Assembly (NCBI GenBank): GCA_029582155.1
Contig: CM055901.1
Location: forward strand, 53,635,206 to 53,699,205
Length of the DNA stretch: 64,000 nucleotides
Direction: 5' to 3'
Source: Panopea generosa
Taxonomy: Eukaryota > Mollusca > Bivalvia > Adapedonta > Hiatellidae
Shown here: positions 46,016 through 58,200 of the stretch, piece after piece
How the letters are laid out: each line of letters opens with the position of its first letter
How positions within the stretch are numbered: position 1 is the first letter of the stretch
The notes under the pieces: model-generated
Database searches by the model: none
Seen by the model: only the letters and a program-made list of their open reading frames with translations
What the model was told of the DNA's origin: nothing
Position numbers and translations under genes: made by a program

Positions 46016-48330
46016 AATCAATCATGAAAGCAGCTGTGCTTCTCTTAATCATTTTTAAAAGCAGCTGTGATTCTCTGTATCACTTAAGAAAGCAGTTATG
46101 ATTCACTAAAATTTATGAAAGCAGCTGTGCTTCTCTAAATCATTTATTAAAGCAGCTGTGCTTCTCGAAATTATTCATGAAAGCAGTTGTAATTCTCTGT
46201 AACAAGTAAGAAAGCAATTGTGATTCTCTATCATTTATGTAAGCAGCTGTGTTTCTCTTAATAATTTATGAAAGCAGCTGTGATTCTCTGTATCACTTAA
46301 GAAAGCAGTTGTGATTCTCTTTCATTTATGAAAGCAGCTGTGCTTCTCTAAATCATTAATTAAAGCAGCTGTACTTCTCAAAATAATCCATGAAAGCAGC
46401 TGTGATACTCTTAATCACTTATGAAAGCAGCTGTGATTATCTTAATCATTTATAAAAGCAGCTGTGATTCTTTAGATCACTTAGAAAGCAGATGTAATTC
46501 TTTATATCACTTAGAAAACAGCTGTGATTCTTTAGATCACTTAGAAAGCAAACGTGTTTCTCTATATCACTTAGAAAACAGCCATGATTCACTATATCAT
46601 TTCTCAAAGCATATGTGATTCTCTATATCACTTAAAAGGAGTTGTGATTCTCTATATCACTTAAGAAAACAATTGTGATTCTCTATCACCTATGAAAGCA
46701 GCAATGTGTATATCACTTATGAAAGAAGCTGTGATTCTCCATATTATTTTTGAAAACAGCTATGATACTTTATCTCTGGTGAAAGTTACTGAGGTTCTCA
46801 ATATCACTTCTGAAAGCAGCTGTAAGTCTCTATATTATTTATGAAAGCAGCTGAAATTTGCTATAGTACTTATAAAAAAAAATTTGATTATCTGTACCAT
46901 TTGAGAAAGCAGCTGTGATTCTCTATGTCACTTATGAAAGCATCTGTTTCTCTATATCAATTATGAAAGCATCTGTTACTCTATATATCTTATGAAAGCA
47001 TCCGTTTCTCTATATCATTAATGAAAGCATCTGTTTCTCTATATCACTTATGAAAGCATCTGTTTCTCTATATGACTTGTGAATCATCTGTTTCACTATA
47101 CCTCTAATGAAAGCATCTGTTTCACTATATCACTAATGAAAGCATCTGTTTCTCTATATCACTTGTGAAAGCATCTGATTCTCTATATCACTAATGAAAA
47201 CATCTGTTTCTCTATATCACTAATGAAAGCATCTTTTTCTATATCACTAGTGAAAGCATCTGTTTCTCTATATCACTGATGAAAGCATTTATTTATCTAT
47301 ATCATTCTCTTGTGGAAGCATCTGTTTCACTATATCACTAATGAAAGCATCTGTTTCTCTATATCACTAATGAAAGCATTTGTTTCTCTATATCAATAAT
47401 GAAAGCATATGTTTCTTTATATCACTTTTGAAAGCAACTGTTTCTCTTTATCACTTATGAAAGCACCTGTTTCTCTATATCACTAATGAAAGCATCTGTT
47501 TCTCTATATCAATAATGAAAGCACCTGTTTCTCTATATCACTTGTGTAAACAGCTGTATTTCTACTTCACTTATGAATGCATGTTTCACTATATCTCAAA
47601 TACAAGCATCTGTTTTTCTATATTACTTACGAAAGCAACAGTGATTCTCTATATCACTTATGAAAGCAGCTTTGATTATCTATATCATTTATGAAAGCAG
47701 CTGTGATTCTCTATGCCACTTATGAAAGCAGCCGTGATTCTCTATATTACTTATGAAAGCAACAGTGATTATCTATATAACTTATGAAAGCAACTGTGAT
47801 TATCTATCACTTATGAAAACAGCTGTGATTATCTATGTCTCTTATGAAAGCAGCTGCAATTATCTATATTACGAATGAAAGCAGCTGTGGTTATCTATAT
47901 CATTTATGAAAGCAGCTGTGATTCTCTATGCCACTTATGAAAGCAGCTGTGATTATCTATATTACTTATGAAAGCAGCTGTGATTCTCTATATTACTTAT
48001 GAAAGCAACAGTGATTCTCTATATAACTTATGAAAGCAACTGTGATTATCTATATCACTTATGAAAGCAGCTGTGATTATCTGTCTCTTATGAAAGCAGC
48101 TGTGATTATCTATATTATTAATGAAAGCAGCTGTGATTATCTATATCACTTATGAAAGCAACAGTGATTCTCTATATTACTTATGAAAGCAACTGTGATT
48201 ATCTATATCACTTATGAAAGCAGCTGTGATTCTCTCTGTCTCCTTTGAAAGCAGCTGTGATTATCTATATCACTTATGAAAGCAGATGTGATTCTCTATG
48301 CCACTCATGAAAGCAGCTGTGTTGCAGGTT
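46016..48330. repeat. minisatellite, ~31-bp unit, ~75 copies
   Basis: The unit is like atgaaagcagctgtgattct plus ctatatcactt. The middle part (about 46930-47560) is a shorter variant with 'gaaagcatctgtttctctat'. The outer parts keep 'gcagctgtgatt', so the array has internal sub-arrays. It is non-coding. Confidence 0.92.
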
Positions 48331-50431
48331 TCTTGTTCAGTGTTGGCATTATACATTAATATATTGTCAAAATAACAATAATATTAAGAATGGTTTTAGA
48401 CATTTTCTTCACAATGTAATTGTAACTGAGCAACATTGACCTCGATATTATAAAATTTGTTATGCACAACTCTAATTCATGTTCAATCACAATTTCCAGG
48501 ACCATTTTAAATCACAAAGTGCACAAACACTTTGCACAACATTGAATTGGACAGTATAAGCGCATATTCGAGGTTGAACGTTGAAACTCAGACTCTACTA
48601 AAAATTTAAATGTTTTTTTTTTAAATTTCTTTTGTATCAATTTTTAAGTAGACATGTAATTTAAGACATGTTTTATTAATGAACTTTATTGTTTTCACAG
48701 TTCTCTAGCTGGTGGAGGGGCGGAGTCTCAATGTATATATACTTAATTATTAATCGTTCAGCACACAACCATTCAATTTTTAATTAATAAATTTAATTAA
48801 CATATGGAATTTTAAGTTATTATTACATGTATAATATAGTCCTTGCTACAAATATATTGAAATAATGAATGAATGGTGTTTTACGGCACGTCGACACATA
48901 AATAGGTCATTTTGTGCGCGCAACTATATATTGAAATAAGCATGTAGGCTGGCACATCCCCACAAACTTTTAACTGGTTTATAAGCATGTATTGTATTAT
49001 TGTTTTGTCACGTTGGATGGATTCTTGCTGCAATGTGTCTTAAAAAATTGTTCCTTGTATTCATGTAAATCTACACAGTAACTATCTACAAGTATAGGAT
49101 AATGGATAAGTTCCTTAATTGATCTGAGTAAGTCTACTGTTTGAGTTACTGCCCTTGAATTGTCATTAGTTAAACAGTTCTGTTTTGTTATCTAAACAGT
49201 ACCTTAATTTTCCTTATGATTTCATATCATTATTCTTTCAGAAATAATTCATTTGTTGTACAGAAAATAAGGGTAAAAAACATGCTTATGTCCAATGTAA
49301 TTACTTGAATACTGATGATTTAGTATATCAAGGAGATTGTAATTAATAACATTGATTATGATAATATCTTTATTTCAAGAAGGTAAAATAATAAGATCAG
49401 ACAAGTATTAAAACTTATCGACCATATGGCCAACCAAATAGCATTAAAACTATACACACATACAAAATTTAATATAATAAGAAATGTGCAAACATGTTAT
49501 AATAGAGCAAACACCTGTTTAAAATGCTTATATCATTTGGGAAAACGAAGAATAAACAAATTAAAACAACAAAAAAACGTTTACTAAGGTGTTTTTTTCC
49601 AATTGTCAGGGTCATTTGAAGAATATAGAACAGTGTTTCCTCTGTCTGCCGTATGTCTGTCTGTCAGATTGCTTTCTGATGAATAACTCCTGTAATGATC
49701 CATGTATTTAATTGCTATTTGGTGTGTAGCAGCTGTATACTTGTAACATGCAACTCCAATATTTGTCAATCTAGGTCAATAATTATAGCCCCTATTTTAC
49801 TTATTACTTTCGCAAAATATACTTATATATAGTAGGGACATCCATGTCGTATGGACACATTCTAGTTCAAAGGTATTTTATACTACATGAAATCAAGTTC
49901 ACAATTTTCTTTGGTTTAAAACATATTTTATTAATTCAAATGAACATATATACACATAAGTTTAGGTATAAATATGGATTAGAACGGAAGATAAAATCTT
50001 ATAAAAGTTCTTTTCCATGACATATGTCAATTGTGAACAAATTTGGCAGATTATTAACAATTTTCTTTATAAATGATATTTCAAATACGCGAGTATCTGC
50101 CATTAGAAATATTACAATAGTTCATTTTACAAAAGAAACATTTTGACATTTTAGTATATCAACAAATCACGCTGTAAGTTTTAAATGTCAGAGTAGTTTT
50201 GTACAATTTCACTGTCAAAAACAATTTATTAATGACATTGACTATTTGATATAATTTACTATAAATGGTAACATTTGTGCACGTTGTTTTTACTAAAGTG
50301 CAAACAGATATTATGTGATATGTTTTTTGTTTATCGTGTGTATTTGTGAGATCGGTATCTATGAGTGAATGTTTATATCAGTCTTGGATGCACAGGTGGC
50401 GTTTTCTAGCAAACACTTTTTAACTGTGTTT
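48331..50431. other. intergenic, AT-rich, nothing recognised
   Basis: A short 'gttttacggcacgtcgacac' string near 48871 has the look of an interspersed repeat end. No gene is supported. Confidence 0.35.
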
Positions 50432-50847
50432 AAAGGGAATTTATCAGGATTTTTAAATTTGGCTAAAATATGTTTTTCCTATGTATCATGCCTATACATA
50501 CTCACTAGCCTTATATTGCCAAATAGATATCTTATTTAAATATGCCAAAATCCTATGTTGAAAAGGGATTTCCTTACTTGAGCTATGCGATAAGGTAAGA
50601 CTATAATAGATTTCCCGCATGAAATTGCACCATAGTTTGTGACAAATAAAATGAGTCACGAGATTTTATTTTGATTTCATTTTAATTTCCTTTTGATCTG
50701 TTATACAGGTACACGTAGAAAAAAATTGCTTCATGTTAGAAATAATCCATATGATGATGTGAATGTCATCAAACAGTATTATTATCCATTTTAATAATTG
50801 TTCTAATTTTTAAAACATAGTGTTTTTTTCCTAATATACTCCCCTTA
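50432..50847. mobile_element. MITE-like repeat (family D), shorter copy
   Basis: It begins aaagggaatttatcaggatt and ends cctaatatactccccttac, an imperfect TIR pair. It shares 'gggatttccttacttgagct' and 'gatgtgaatgtcatcaa' with the other copies but lacks much of the 3' half of the body. Confidence 0.65.
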
Positions 50848-50854
50848 CGACACA

Positions 50855-50995
50855 TCCAACACATGAATAAACCAGAGTAGAATCACCATCCTTCAACAAG
50901 TAACTAGTAAATTTTCTCTTAAAAAGATTTGGACCAAGCTTAGCTCCAACCAACAACCTCGACTGTGAAAGGTAAGTGAACGACAGTGCTTTGCG
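50855..50995 (-). mobile_element. tRNA-SINE remnant (family B)
   Basis: It carries 'agagtagaatcaccatcctt', 'caacaagtaactagtaaatt' and 'gtgaaaggtaagtg', in the order seen in the 2.2-, 18.2- and 30.8-kb copies. Confidence 0.5.
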
Positions 50996-51099
50996 GAAAC
51001 AAGTACTACTTTGATCATGATAAGCGTTTTCGACATGTATTGCAAAGCTAAAGGGATAAAACATCAGTTTGTGACATTTTAACGATCTATAAGTAATGC

Positions 51100-51470
51100 A
51101 AGTGATGTCCTTTTTGGAAGGCGAGCGAAGCTCTGACTTCCTTAGCTGTCGTGCAGCCCCAGCAATCTGTAATACAAACTACGTATGTCAGGAACCGCCA
51201 TATTCATCCGACCGATAAAGTAGTTCACAACTTTCAACACGCATTTACAGTATCAGAGGACGTATTATACAACACAAATTTCAAAGTTTTTTATTTATTG
51301 TGGACGTTTTTCTTTACAAAAGTTCAGAAATACGATACGGGAAGCATACAATTTGCATGGAAATGCGGAAGAATACACTTATCTCGCTGTGCTCTAAAAA
51401 AACGCGGCAATTTTCATTGATAAAAAAATGTTTTAGGCATTTACTACTATGAAGAGTGACGTCATCTGGT
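51100..51470. promoter_or_regulatory. GC-richer patch with promoter-like motifs (speculative)
   Basis: It is richer in CpG than its surroundings. It holds accgccatatt (YY1-like), atttgcat (octamer) near 51350 and a full palindromic CRE, tgacgtca, at about 51457. It includes an 89-codon plus-strand frame (51151-51420) without recognisable domain. No gene it would drive was found within the window. Confidence 0.25.
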
Positions 51471-51473
51471 GAG

Positions 51474-51517
51474 TGTGTGTGTGGGTGTGTGGGTGTGTGT
51501 GGGTGTGGGGGGGGGGG
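51474..51517. repeat. GT/G-rich microsatellite
   Basis: A run of gtgtgtgg-type repeats ending in a poly-G tract. The remaining sequence to 52572 shows no gene. Confidence 0.8.
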
Positions 51518-52799
51518 ATATAATCTCTAACACCATTCGACATGTAATCATTAATGGGGTGAAATATTGACATGTTTTCGGTATAATTTGAGTAAATAGT
51601 GATTGTAAGTGAAATTTTATTCACTACGAATAGTCCTTTTTTTGTAATTTTGATAGTAAAATAACGAAATTAGGTTTGGGGCTACATTTGTTGTTTATAG
51701 AAAAACGCGCCAATCTGTCATCTTATGCAAGCAGTTTATTGATGAACTTATTCATCAGACCGTTATGTTAGTTGTGTTTCTGTGTTGTATTTTTTAAATT
51801 GATTAAATCTAGGTCACGCAACACGGATATAATGCTATTAAATGATTATTTATATTGTTGATTGAAAGCTATACGAGAATCGAACATAACTCAAGTCAAT
51901 TTACGCGTAAATCCATAAGTAGGTCATGTTTGTTTTGGTCTACACGAAGAGTTATGGATATGTGTTGTATATTCTCGAACAATCAGGAACATTTTGTGGC
52001 GAATGCGTTTCGTTATCCATAAATCATACCTATTGAACTGGAGATATAAAAATGACTGGAGTTGTACATCACTACTCAATTCTTTCGATTTTGGAGAAAC
52101 ATCAGATTATGATGGTTTGTTTGTGAAGCTTTCATAAAAGTTGTTCATGTTGATAACTTTGATGTAGAATTGTGGACAGGAATCCTGGACCACCACGTTA
52201 CCAGTTTACAAAATGTCCTGAAATGGATATTTTCACCAGGGTCATCAAATATTTAGTCCATTTTCACACGGAAGACGGCGTGCACCATGGTGTTTGCATT
52301 TTTTTCAAGTGCATTATTAAAACCATTTGATAGCTACTGTTGGAAAAGTATTGATATGGACTCTGTATTGAATGCAGGAGATTATTAATACAGATGCACA
52401 AAATAAATATTTAAACACACCACATTATTTTCTAAATCCCAATGAATTTTAACATATCAGAAATCTAACTAAGTTTTCTAATTTTCCAAACCTACATTTT
52501 CGAATTTACACAAGCAGCGAGCCTTCCCTCAGGCCCTTTAGGCCTTTGATTTTTACCTTGGGAAGAAACAAGACATGTACAAGAGTATGTTTAGACCATG
52601 TAAAAAATGTCGTTCATTTTTCATCTTCATCTTCCGGTTAAAGGTCAGGAGTTTTTTTAGACTGTAAAGTTGGCCTGGTTAGGGGGGTGAAACAGCTATC
52701 CTCCTCTAGTTTATTTACAATTAAAAGAGCCCGATATACTACAATTAAAAGCATATACACGACGGCTAACTCCTACGGACCGACGCAAAAAGTTGTTGG

Positions 52800-53780
52800 G
52801 ACTGCGACTAGGGCAACCTTGAAGTCTTCGATGGTGGGATGATCGGTGATCGCCGTGGAAAGCCTATTCCATTCCTGTATGGTCCTCGGAAAGAAGGAGA
52901 ACTTGTACACTCTCTGGGATCCAGTAGGTTGGTAGAATCGGTTAACTCCTCTTTATGCCTGAGTATCGGTCCTGGATCGACATCTACCAAGCCTCCTTGG
53001 ATTTTGTAGAGCATTGTAAGTCTCTGGGTTTTCCTTCTATGTGCAAGTGAATCACATCCTAGATTGGTTATCATGTTAGACACACATCCTGGGATTCTCT
53101 CCCAGTAGTTGCGCATTACAAAGCGAGCTGCCCGTCTTTGTACTGCTCCAGTCGGTAAATGTCAGTGGTTAGATGGGGATCAAATGCTGATGAAGCATAC
53201 TCTAGTGTTGGTCGTACCAGTGTATTGTAGGTTGTCTCGCGTACCTTTTTAGTGCAGTTATGCAGGTTCCGACGAAGAAATCCCAGAGTCTTTGACGCCT
53301 TGGACGATATGTTGTCGACATGGGTCTTTGGTGAGAGATCTTCGCTGATGGAGATACTTGGCACTGTCGACTGCTTCTAAAATATGGCCATGTAGCTTGT
53401 AATTTGTATCTTGCTTGAACCTCTTCTTGGTGCAAATCCTAATGACCTGACACTTCTCTGGATGAAACTTCATTTGCCATCTATCTTCCCATTCCTGTAA
53501 GGAATCTAAGTCCTGCTGTAGCTTCAGGGCACCATCAGGGTCCTTGATGTGACGGTAAAGTAGACTGTCATCTGCAAAGAGGCGTGTCTCTGATGTTGTA
53601 GATTCTGGGACGTTTATAAATGCCAGGAAGAGGAGAGGTCCTAGAACCATTCCCTGGGGTACACCTGAAACAACATGTACTTCTGATGAGCTGATTCCTT
53701 CTAGTGTCACACGTTGCTTTTTGTAGCTGAGGAAAGACTGTATCCAGCGAAGGGTACTGCCTCATACTCCGTAAAACTCT
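52800..53780 (-). pseudogene. copy A reverse transcriptase, partial
   Basis: It retains VSGVPQGMVLGPLLFLAFIN (RT motif B), LFADDSLLYRHIKD (motif C, FADD at 53568-53579), QQDLDSLQEWEDRWQMKFHP, then in another frame ASKTLGFLRRNLHNCTKK and LVRPTLEYASSAFDPH, and the C-terminal tail. Motif A is missing through the 1.2-kb internal deletion. The frame breaks after SAKYL. Confidence 0.85.
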
Positions 53781-53789
53781 AGTGGCTTG

Positions 53790-54480
53790 TGGAGAAAGAT
53801 TAGTCGTGTTCTGTAGTTTAGTTGGGGAATCTTCTAGCTGTTCAAGACTCATATCCATGGTAATATCAAGGAATGCCTGGCTCACACGTTGAGGGTATAT
53901 ATGAGGTGCCTTTGAAATGGTGTTTCTTGTCCAATCAACGTCTGGAATGTTGTAGTGTCCTCCAATGATGAATATAGCCTTCTCGTATTTATACTTTAGT
54001 CTTGTGAATTCGGCCCTGACCATTTAAAGATAACTTTCATCAATTTTATCTGGGGGACGGTAGTATGATGTGAGGACCGTTCTCTTCTTGCCTATTTTGA
54101 TGGTGCCAGAGATAAGTTCAAGTTGCTTGTGTGTCTCAACATCTAACATTTCAAAATCGTCTTTTACTGCTAGGAGCACTCCGCCACGGGGGTCATTCGG
54201 CCTATCTCAACGGTAAACTTTAAAACCAAGCGACGGATCGAAGAAGTATGGAGATGCGATGCCATCTGAAAGCCAGGTTTCTGTTCCTAGTATAATGTCT
54301 GGCCTTGTTTTTTCAACTAAAACATCGATATTCCTTCCCTGCTTGCGTACACTCTGGAAGTTAACAGTCAATATTCGTAGTGCTCGCTTTGTCTTTGGTT
54401 TGGTACCAAATTGGAGCATAGTTTTCGGCGAGGATGAAGCTTCTGGGCTGCCTACCGAGCTAAAAGTTGAGTTTGTAAAG
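53790..54480 (-). pseudogene. copy A APE-type endonuclease, partial
   Basis: It has ALRILTVNFQSVRKQGRNID and RPDIILGTETWLSDGIASPY, then a TGA, then MVRAEFTRLKYKYEKAIFII and GHYNIPDVDWTRN. The family motif is GGDYNIPD, and this copy has GGHYNIPD, so a metal-site aspartate is changed. The 3' end of the domain is deleted. Confidence 0.8.
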
Positions 54481-54534
54481 CTGTGACTCGATTCTGATGT
54501 AGAGAAATGTCAGGAGTAGTTGGTTTGCCTTCAC

Positions 54535-55111
54535 TCAAGCTAGAATAAATGCTGCCAACACTACTGCTGTCTGTATCCAGAACATCATAGATGACCGATG
54601 ATAGTTAGGTGTCCCACAATCAGGACAATACCATGGAAGCGATGTGTTTTCCAATGCATCATAGTCAGCCGCCAACATGCCTACACAAGACTTGTGGATC
54701 CATCTATCACAGGTGTTGTACCCTATGGACCTAGCACCAAAAGTCATCATCCTCAACAGAGCAAACGCCACATGGGAATGTTGTTGATGGGTCTTGGTTA
54801 AGTTCTATGCCGCTGATAAGTAGAAGGATAAGCTTGTGGTATCTTCTGTTACACTGTACATGAGTTAAAAGTGGCTGGCCAAGGAGGTGCCTAATCCAAT
54901 AATATATACAAACAGACTCGGGAAGGTAAAGTAAGGACGTGGAATACAAAAAGTCTGTGCCGAAGTGCTGAGTAATGTCATCAGATGATTCATGGCCTGA
55001 ATAAACGATGGCTCGATCTGGTCCTTGGTGTGTATGTGCCTTATCAAGTGTCTCATTATGTTGGAGGATAGTTGCAACAATAATAAAAGTCAATCTCAAA
55101 CTCGAAAGCAT
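54535..55111 (-). pseudogene. copy A PHD-finger ORF with 2A-like motif
   Basis: It starts MLSSLRLTFIIVATILQHNE, runs to KLILLLISGIELNQDPSTTF and the PHD finger (PCGVCS ... CDRWIHKSCVGM ... WYCPDCG). One Cys position reads Tyr (GYNTC, where copy B has GCNNC), and there is a frame break inside the finger. SGIELNQDP sits where related LINEs carry a 2A motif (DIELNPGP). Confidence 0.75.
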
Positions 55112-55147
55112 TGTTTACTATTACACGTAAGTAGATAACAGGAAGTG

Positions 55148-56010
55148 TCAATCATTGGTAGATGAAATATTCATATTGTTATCATTTTTTTCCGTTATGG
55201 TAGACAAATTTTGTGGCACCTTTTTCTGAGATTCATGGTTTGTAATAGGAGATTTGTTCACTTTTTCTGGAGTTGGAGACATGTTTTGGTATGTAGTTTC
55301 CTGATAATTGCACTCAACATTATCATCCGTGAAATGTTCGAATCTATTTGGTGATGCAAACACAGATTTTGTGGTATTATCAACATTAAGCGACGTGTCG
55401 GAATTGTTGTTCACTTTTTCTGGAGATGGAGACACGTTTTGGTTTGTAGTTTCCTGATAATTGCACTCAACATTATCATCCGTATTGGTGTTTTCATTGT
55501 GCTGTTTCCTAGTCGTATCCACAAGTGGCACGAAATGATTCGGGAATCATTCTTTTTTTGCTTTCTTCGTCTTTTTGAGGTAATTAATGTCTGGTTTGAC
55601 TGTGTTTGTCCACATAATTGTAATGCGACCATTTTCCGGATCAACAAATGATGGCCGGAATGTAGTGTTTAAGGCTTTGAATGCTATGTGCTTACATCCG
55701 TTGATCGAAGGGCAGACGCAATCAAAGGGAATATCCAGAAGATTTGATAGCTCAATCATTCGCCACACGGATGAGTACGATCCCTGTTTTGCGCAATCGA
55801 CACAATCCTTGTTAAAGTCTGGAGATATCAGTTCAAGTATAGGGTACAGTTTGTTTCTCTTGATCTTTTCGCCATTAGCAACCATTTCAATTACAGCATC
55901 GGTAACGTAACTCTAGGCTCATTAGTTCATCCCCAACTAAGCATGTCGATATGGCGTTGAAAAGGCAGTCCCCGTCACCTGTGCTCTGAATAGCAGCTTT
56001 AGAGTTGGTA
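55148..56010 (-). pseudogene. copy A OTU-like cysteine protease and linker
   Basis: The region has STGDGDCLFNAIS (OTU Asp-Cys motif, GDGDC at 55965-55979), VANGEKIKRNKLYPILELIS, DCVDCAKQGSYSSVWRMIEL and ITIMWTNTVKP. The C-terminal histidine motif NHFVPLV is at 55520-55540. A polar linker with two DDNVECNYQETT repeats and SPSPEKVN/SPTPEKVN motifs follows. Frames are interrupted. The catalytic triad residues are all present, unlike in copy B. Confidence 0.72.
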
Positions 56011-56039
56011 TGGTAGCGCGCAAATATATACCGATGAAT

Positions 56040-56550
56040 ATAATTGTAATAACTCAAATGTTTAAAGAATTATTAAAAAACTATTTTCTTTTTGTTATTT
56101 TCGTAACCAATTTCGAAGCAGTCATATTCGTTGTTATTTTTTATAACTGGTTCAAAATCATTTATTTTTCGTATATAAATGGATATTGATATTTTTTTTA
56201 TGAAAATGAAAGTTAAAAACATTTAAGATATAAAATAAAAAATTTACAGCTTATTTTCGCATTTATTTTGTTATTTTCTTGGCCATTTTCGACGCAGACA
56301 TATTTTATATTCGCTGTTATTTTTTTATTATTATTGATTCAAAATCATTTTTTTTCGGCTATAAATGTATATTGATAGGCTTTTTATAAAAATAAACTTT
56401 AACAACATCTAAGATATAAAATAACAATATTACAGCTTATTTTCGCATTTATTTTGTTATTTTCTGAACCATTTTCGACGCAGACATATTTTATATTCGC
56501 TGTTATTTTTGTTATTATTAATTCAAAATCATTTATTTTTCGGCTATAAA
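56040..56550 (-). repeat. copy A 5' UTR tandem repeats, ~186-bp unit
   Basis: Units start ttattttcgcatttattttg at 56251 and 56437 (186-bp spacing), with a third partial unit before. Each has 'attttcgacgcagacatatt' and 'ttcggctataaatgtatatt'. Related units follow the 5' end of copy B (61200-61560), so they belong to the element. Confidence 0.75.
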
Positions 56551-56764
56551 TGTACTAGAGTATGTTTAGACCATTGTAAAAACTGTCGTTCATCTTCCAT
56601 CTTCTTCATGTTCCGGTTAAAGGTCAAGAGTCTTCTTAGACTGTAAAGTTGACCTGGTTGGGGTGGGTGGGGGTGGGAGTGAAACAGCCATCCTCCTCTA
56701 GCCTATATACAATTAAAAGCGCCCAAAAAACTACAATTAAAATCATATACACGATTGCTAACTC

Positions 56765-58200
56765 CTACGGATCGACGCAGAAGGTTGTTGGGACTGCGAC
56801 TAGGGCAACCTTGAAGTCTTCGATGATGGGATGATCGGTGATCACTGTGGAAAGCCTGTTACATTCCTGTATGGTCCTCGGAAAGAAGGAGAACTTGTAC
56901 ACTCTCTGGGATGCAGTAGGTTGGTAGAATCGGTGACCTCCTCTAGTACGCATGTCGTTGCGCCTGAGTATCGGTCCTGGATCGACATCTACCAACCCTC
57001 CTTAGATTTTGTAGAGTATTGTAAGTCTCTGGGTTCTCCTTCAATGTGCGAGCAAATCCAATCCTAGATTGGTTATCATGTTGGACACACAGCCTGGGGT
57101 CCTCTCCCAGTAGTTGCGCATTACAAAGCGAGCTGCCCGTCTTTGTACCTGTTTCAGTCAGTAAATGTCAGTGGTTAGGTGGGGATCCAATGCTGATGAA
57201 GCATACTCTAGTGTTGGTCATACCAGTGTATTGTAGGTTGTCTCGCATACCTCTTTAGTGCAGGTATGCAGGTTCCGACGAAGAAATCCCAGAGTCTTTG
57301 ATGCCTTGGACGATATGTTGTCGACATGGGTCTTTGGTAAGAGATCTTCGCTGATGGAGATACTTGGCACTGTCGACTGCTTCTAAAATATGGCCATGCA
57401 ACCTGTAATTTGTATCTGGTATGAACCTCATGTTGGTACAAATCCTAATGACCTGACACTTGTCTGGATGAAACTTCATTTGCCATCTATCATCCCTTTC
57501 CTGTAAGGAATCTAAGTCCTGCTGTAGCTTCAGGGCACCGTCAGGGTCCTTGATGTGACGGTAAAGTAGACTGTCATCTGCAAAGAGGCATGTCTCTGAT
57601 GTTGTAGATTCTGGGAAGTCGTTTATAAATGCCAGGAAGAGGAGAGGTCCTAGAACCGTTCCCTGGGGGTACACCTGAAACAACATCTGCCTCTGATGAG
57701 CTGATTCCTTATGGTGTCACACGTTGCTTTTTGTAGTTGAGGAAAGACTGTATCCAGCGAAGCGTACTGCCTCGTACTCTGTAAAACTCTAGTTTGTGTA
57801 GCAGGCGTTGATGGGGGACCTTGTCGAAAGCCTTAGAAAAATCTAGGAGTACAACATCAACTTGGTTTTTTTCCTGTTCGTAGTTGACTAGTGATTACCT
57901 GGAGAGTGGTGATCAGCTGAGTCTCACAGGAGCGTTTGGCACGGAAACCATGCTGGTTGTCACAAAGGATAGTGTGCCGGGTGAAATGCTACATTATGTT
58001 ACTGTGGACAATATGCTCCGGTATCTTGCAAGTAACTGATGTGAGTGAAACAAGTCTGTAGTTAGACGCCTGGTGTCTATCATCTTTGTTGTAAAGAGGT
58101 ACAATGTTTGCGCTCCTCCAATCAGACGGTACATCTCCAGAGTCGATCGATAACTGAAATAGTCTGGATAGTACAGGTGACATTTCCTCAGCAGCTACTC
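56765..58200 (-). pseudogene. copy B reverse transcriptase and C-terminal region
   Basis: RT signatures in order: SIDSGDVPSDWRSANIVPLY, SNYRLVSLTSVTCKI, NQHGFRAKRSCETQL, DFSKAFDKVPHQRLLHKLEF (motif A), PQGTVLGPLLFLAFINDFPE (motif B) and LFADDSLLYRH (motif C, FADD at 57573-57584). The tail SFFPRTIQECNRLSTVITDH ends at VDP-stop. The frame is broken near motif A and after SAKYL, the latter also in copy A. Confidence 0.87.

Larger units (their letters stand above)
52573..56550 (-). mobile_element. OTU/PHD/APE/RT non-LTR retrotransposon, copy A (internally deleted)
   Basis: It is a CR1/Jockey-group LINE read right to left: 5' UTR with ~186-bp repeats (about 56040-56550), OTU-like protease (about 55510-56010), polar linker, PHD ORF (about 54535-55111), APE endonuclease (about 53790-54480), then RT and C-terminal region (about 52800-53780). 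Relative to copy B it lacks about 1.2 kb (copy B 57794-58988), removing the end of the endonuclease and RT motifs up to A. The 3' end matches copy B's from 'agagtatgtttagacc' on. It is dead, with multiple frameshifts and stops, several shared with copy B. Confidence 0.88.

Noticed and set aside
46016-48330. CRISPR-like repeat array
   Set aside because: There are no unique spacers. Units abut directly and drift in sequence, and the DNA is eukaryotic.
53258-53710. Reverse transcriptase ORF as a host telomerase-like gene
   Set aside because: The PQG and FADD motifs with adjacent APE endonuclease and PHD segments are those of a non-LTR retrotransposon.
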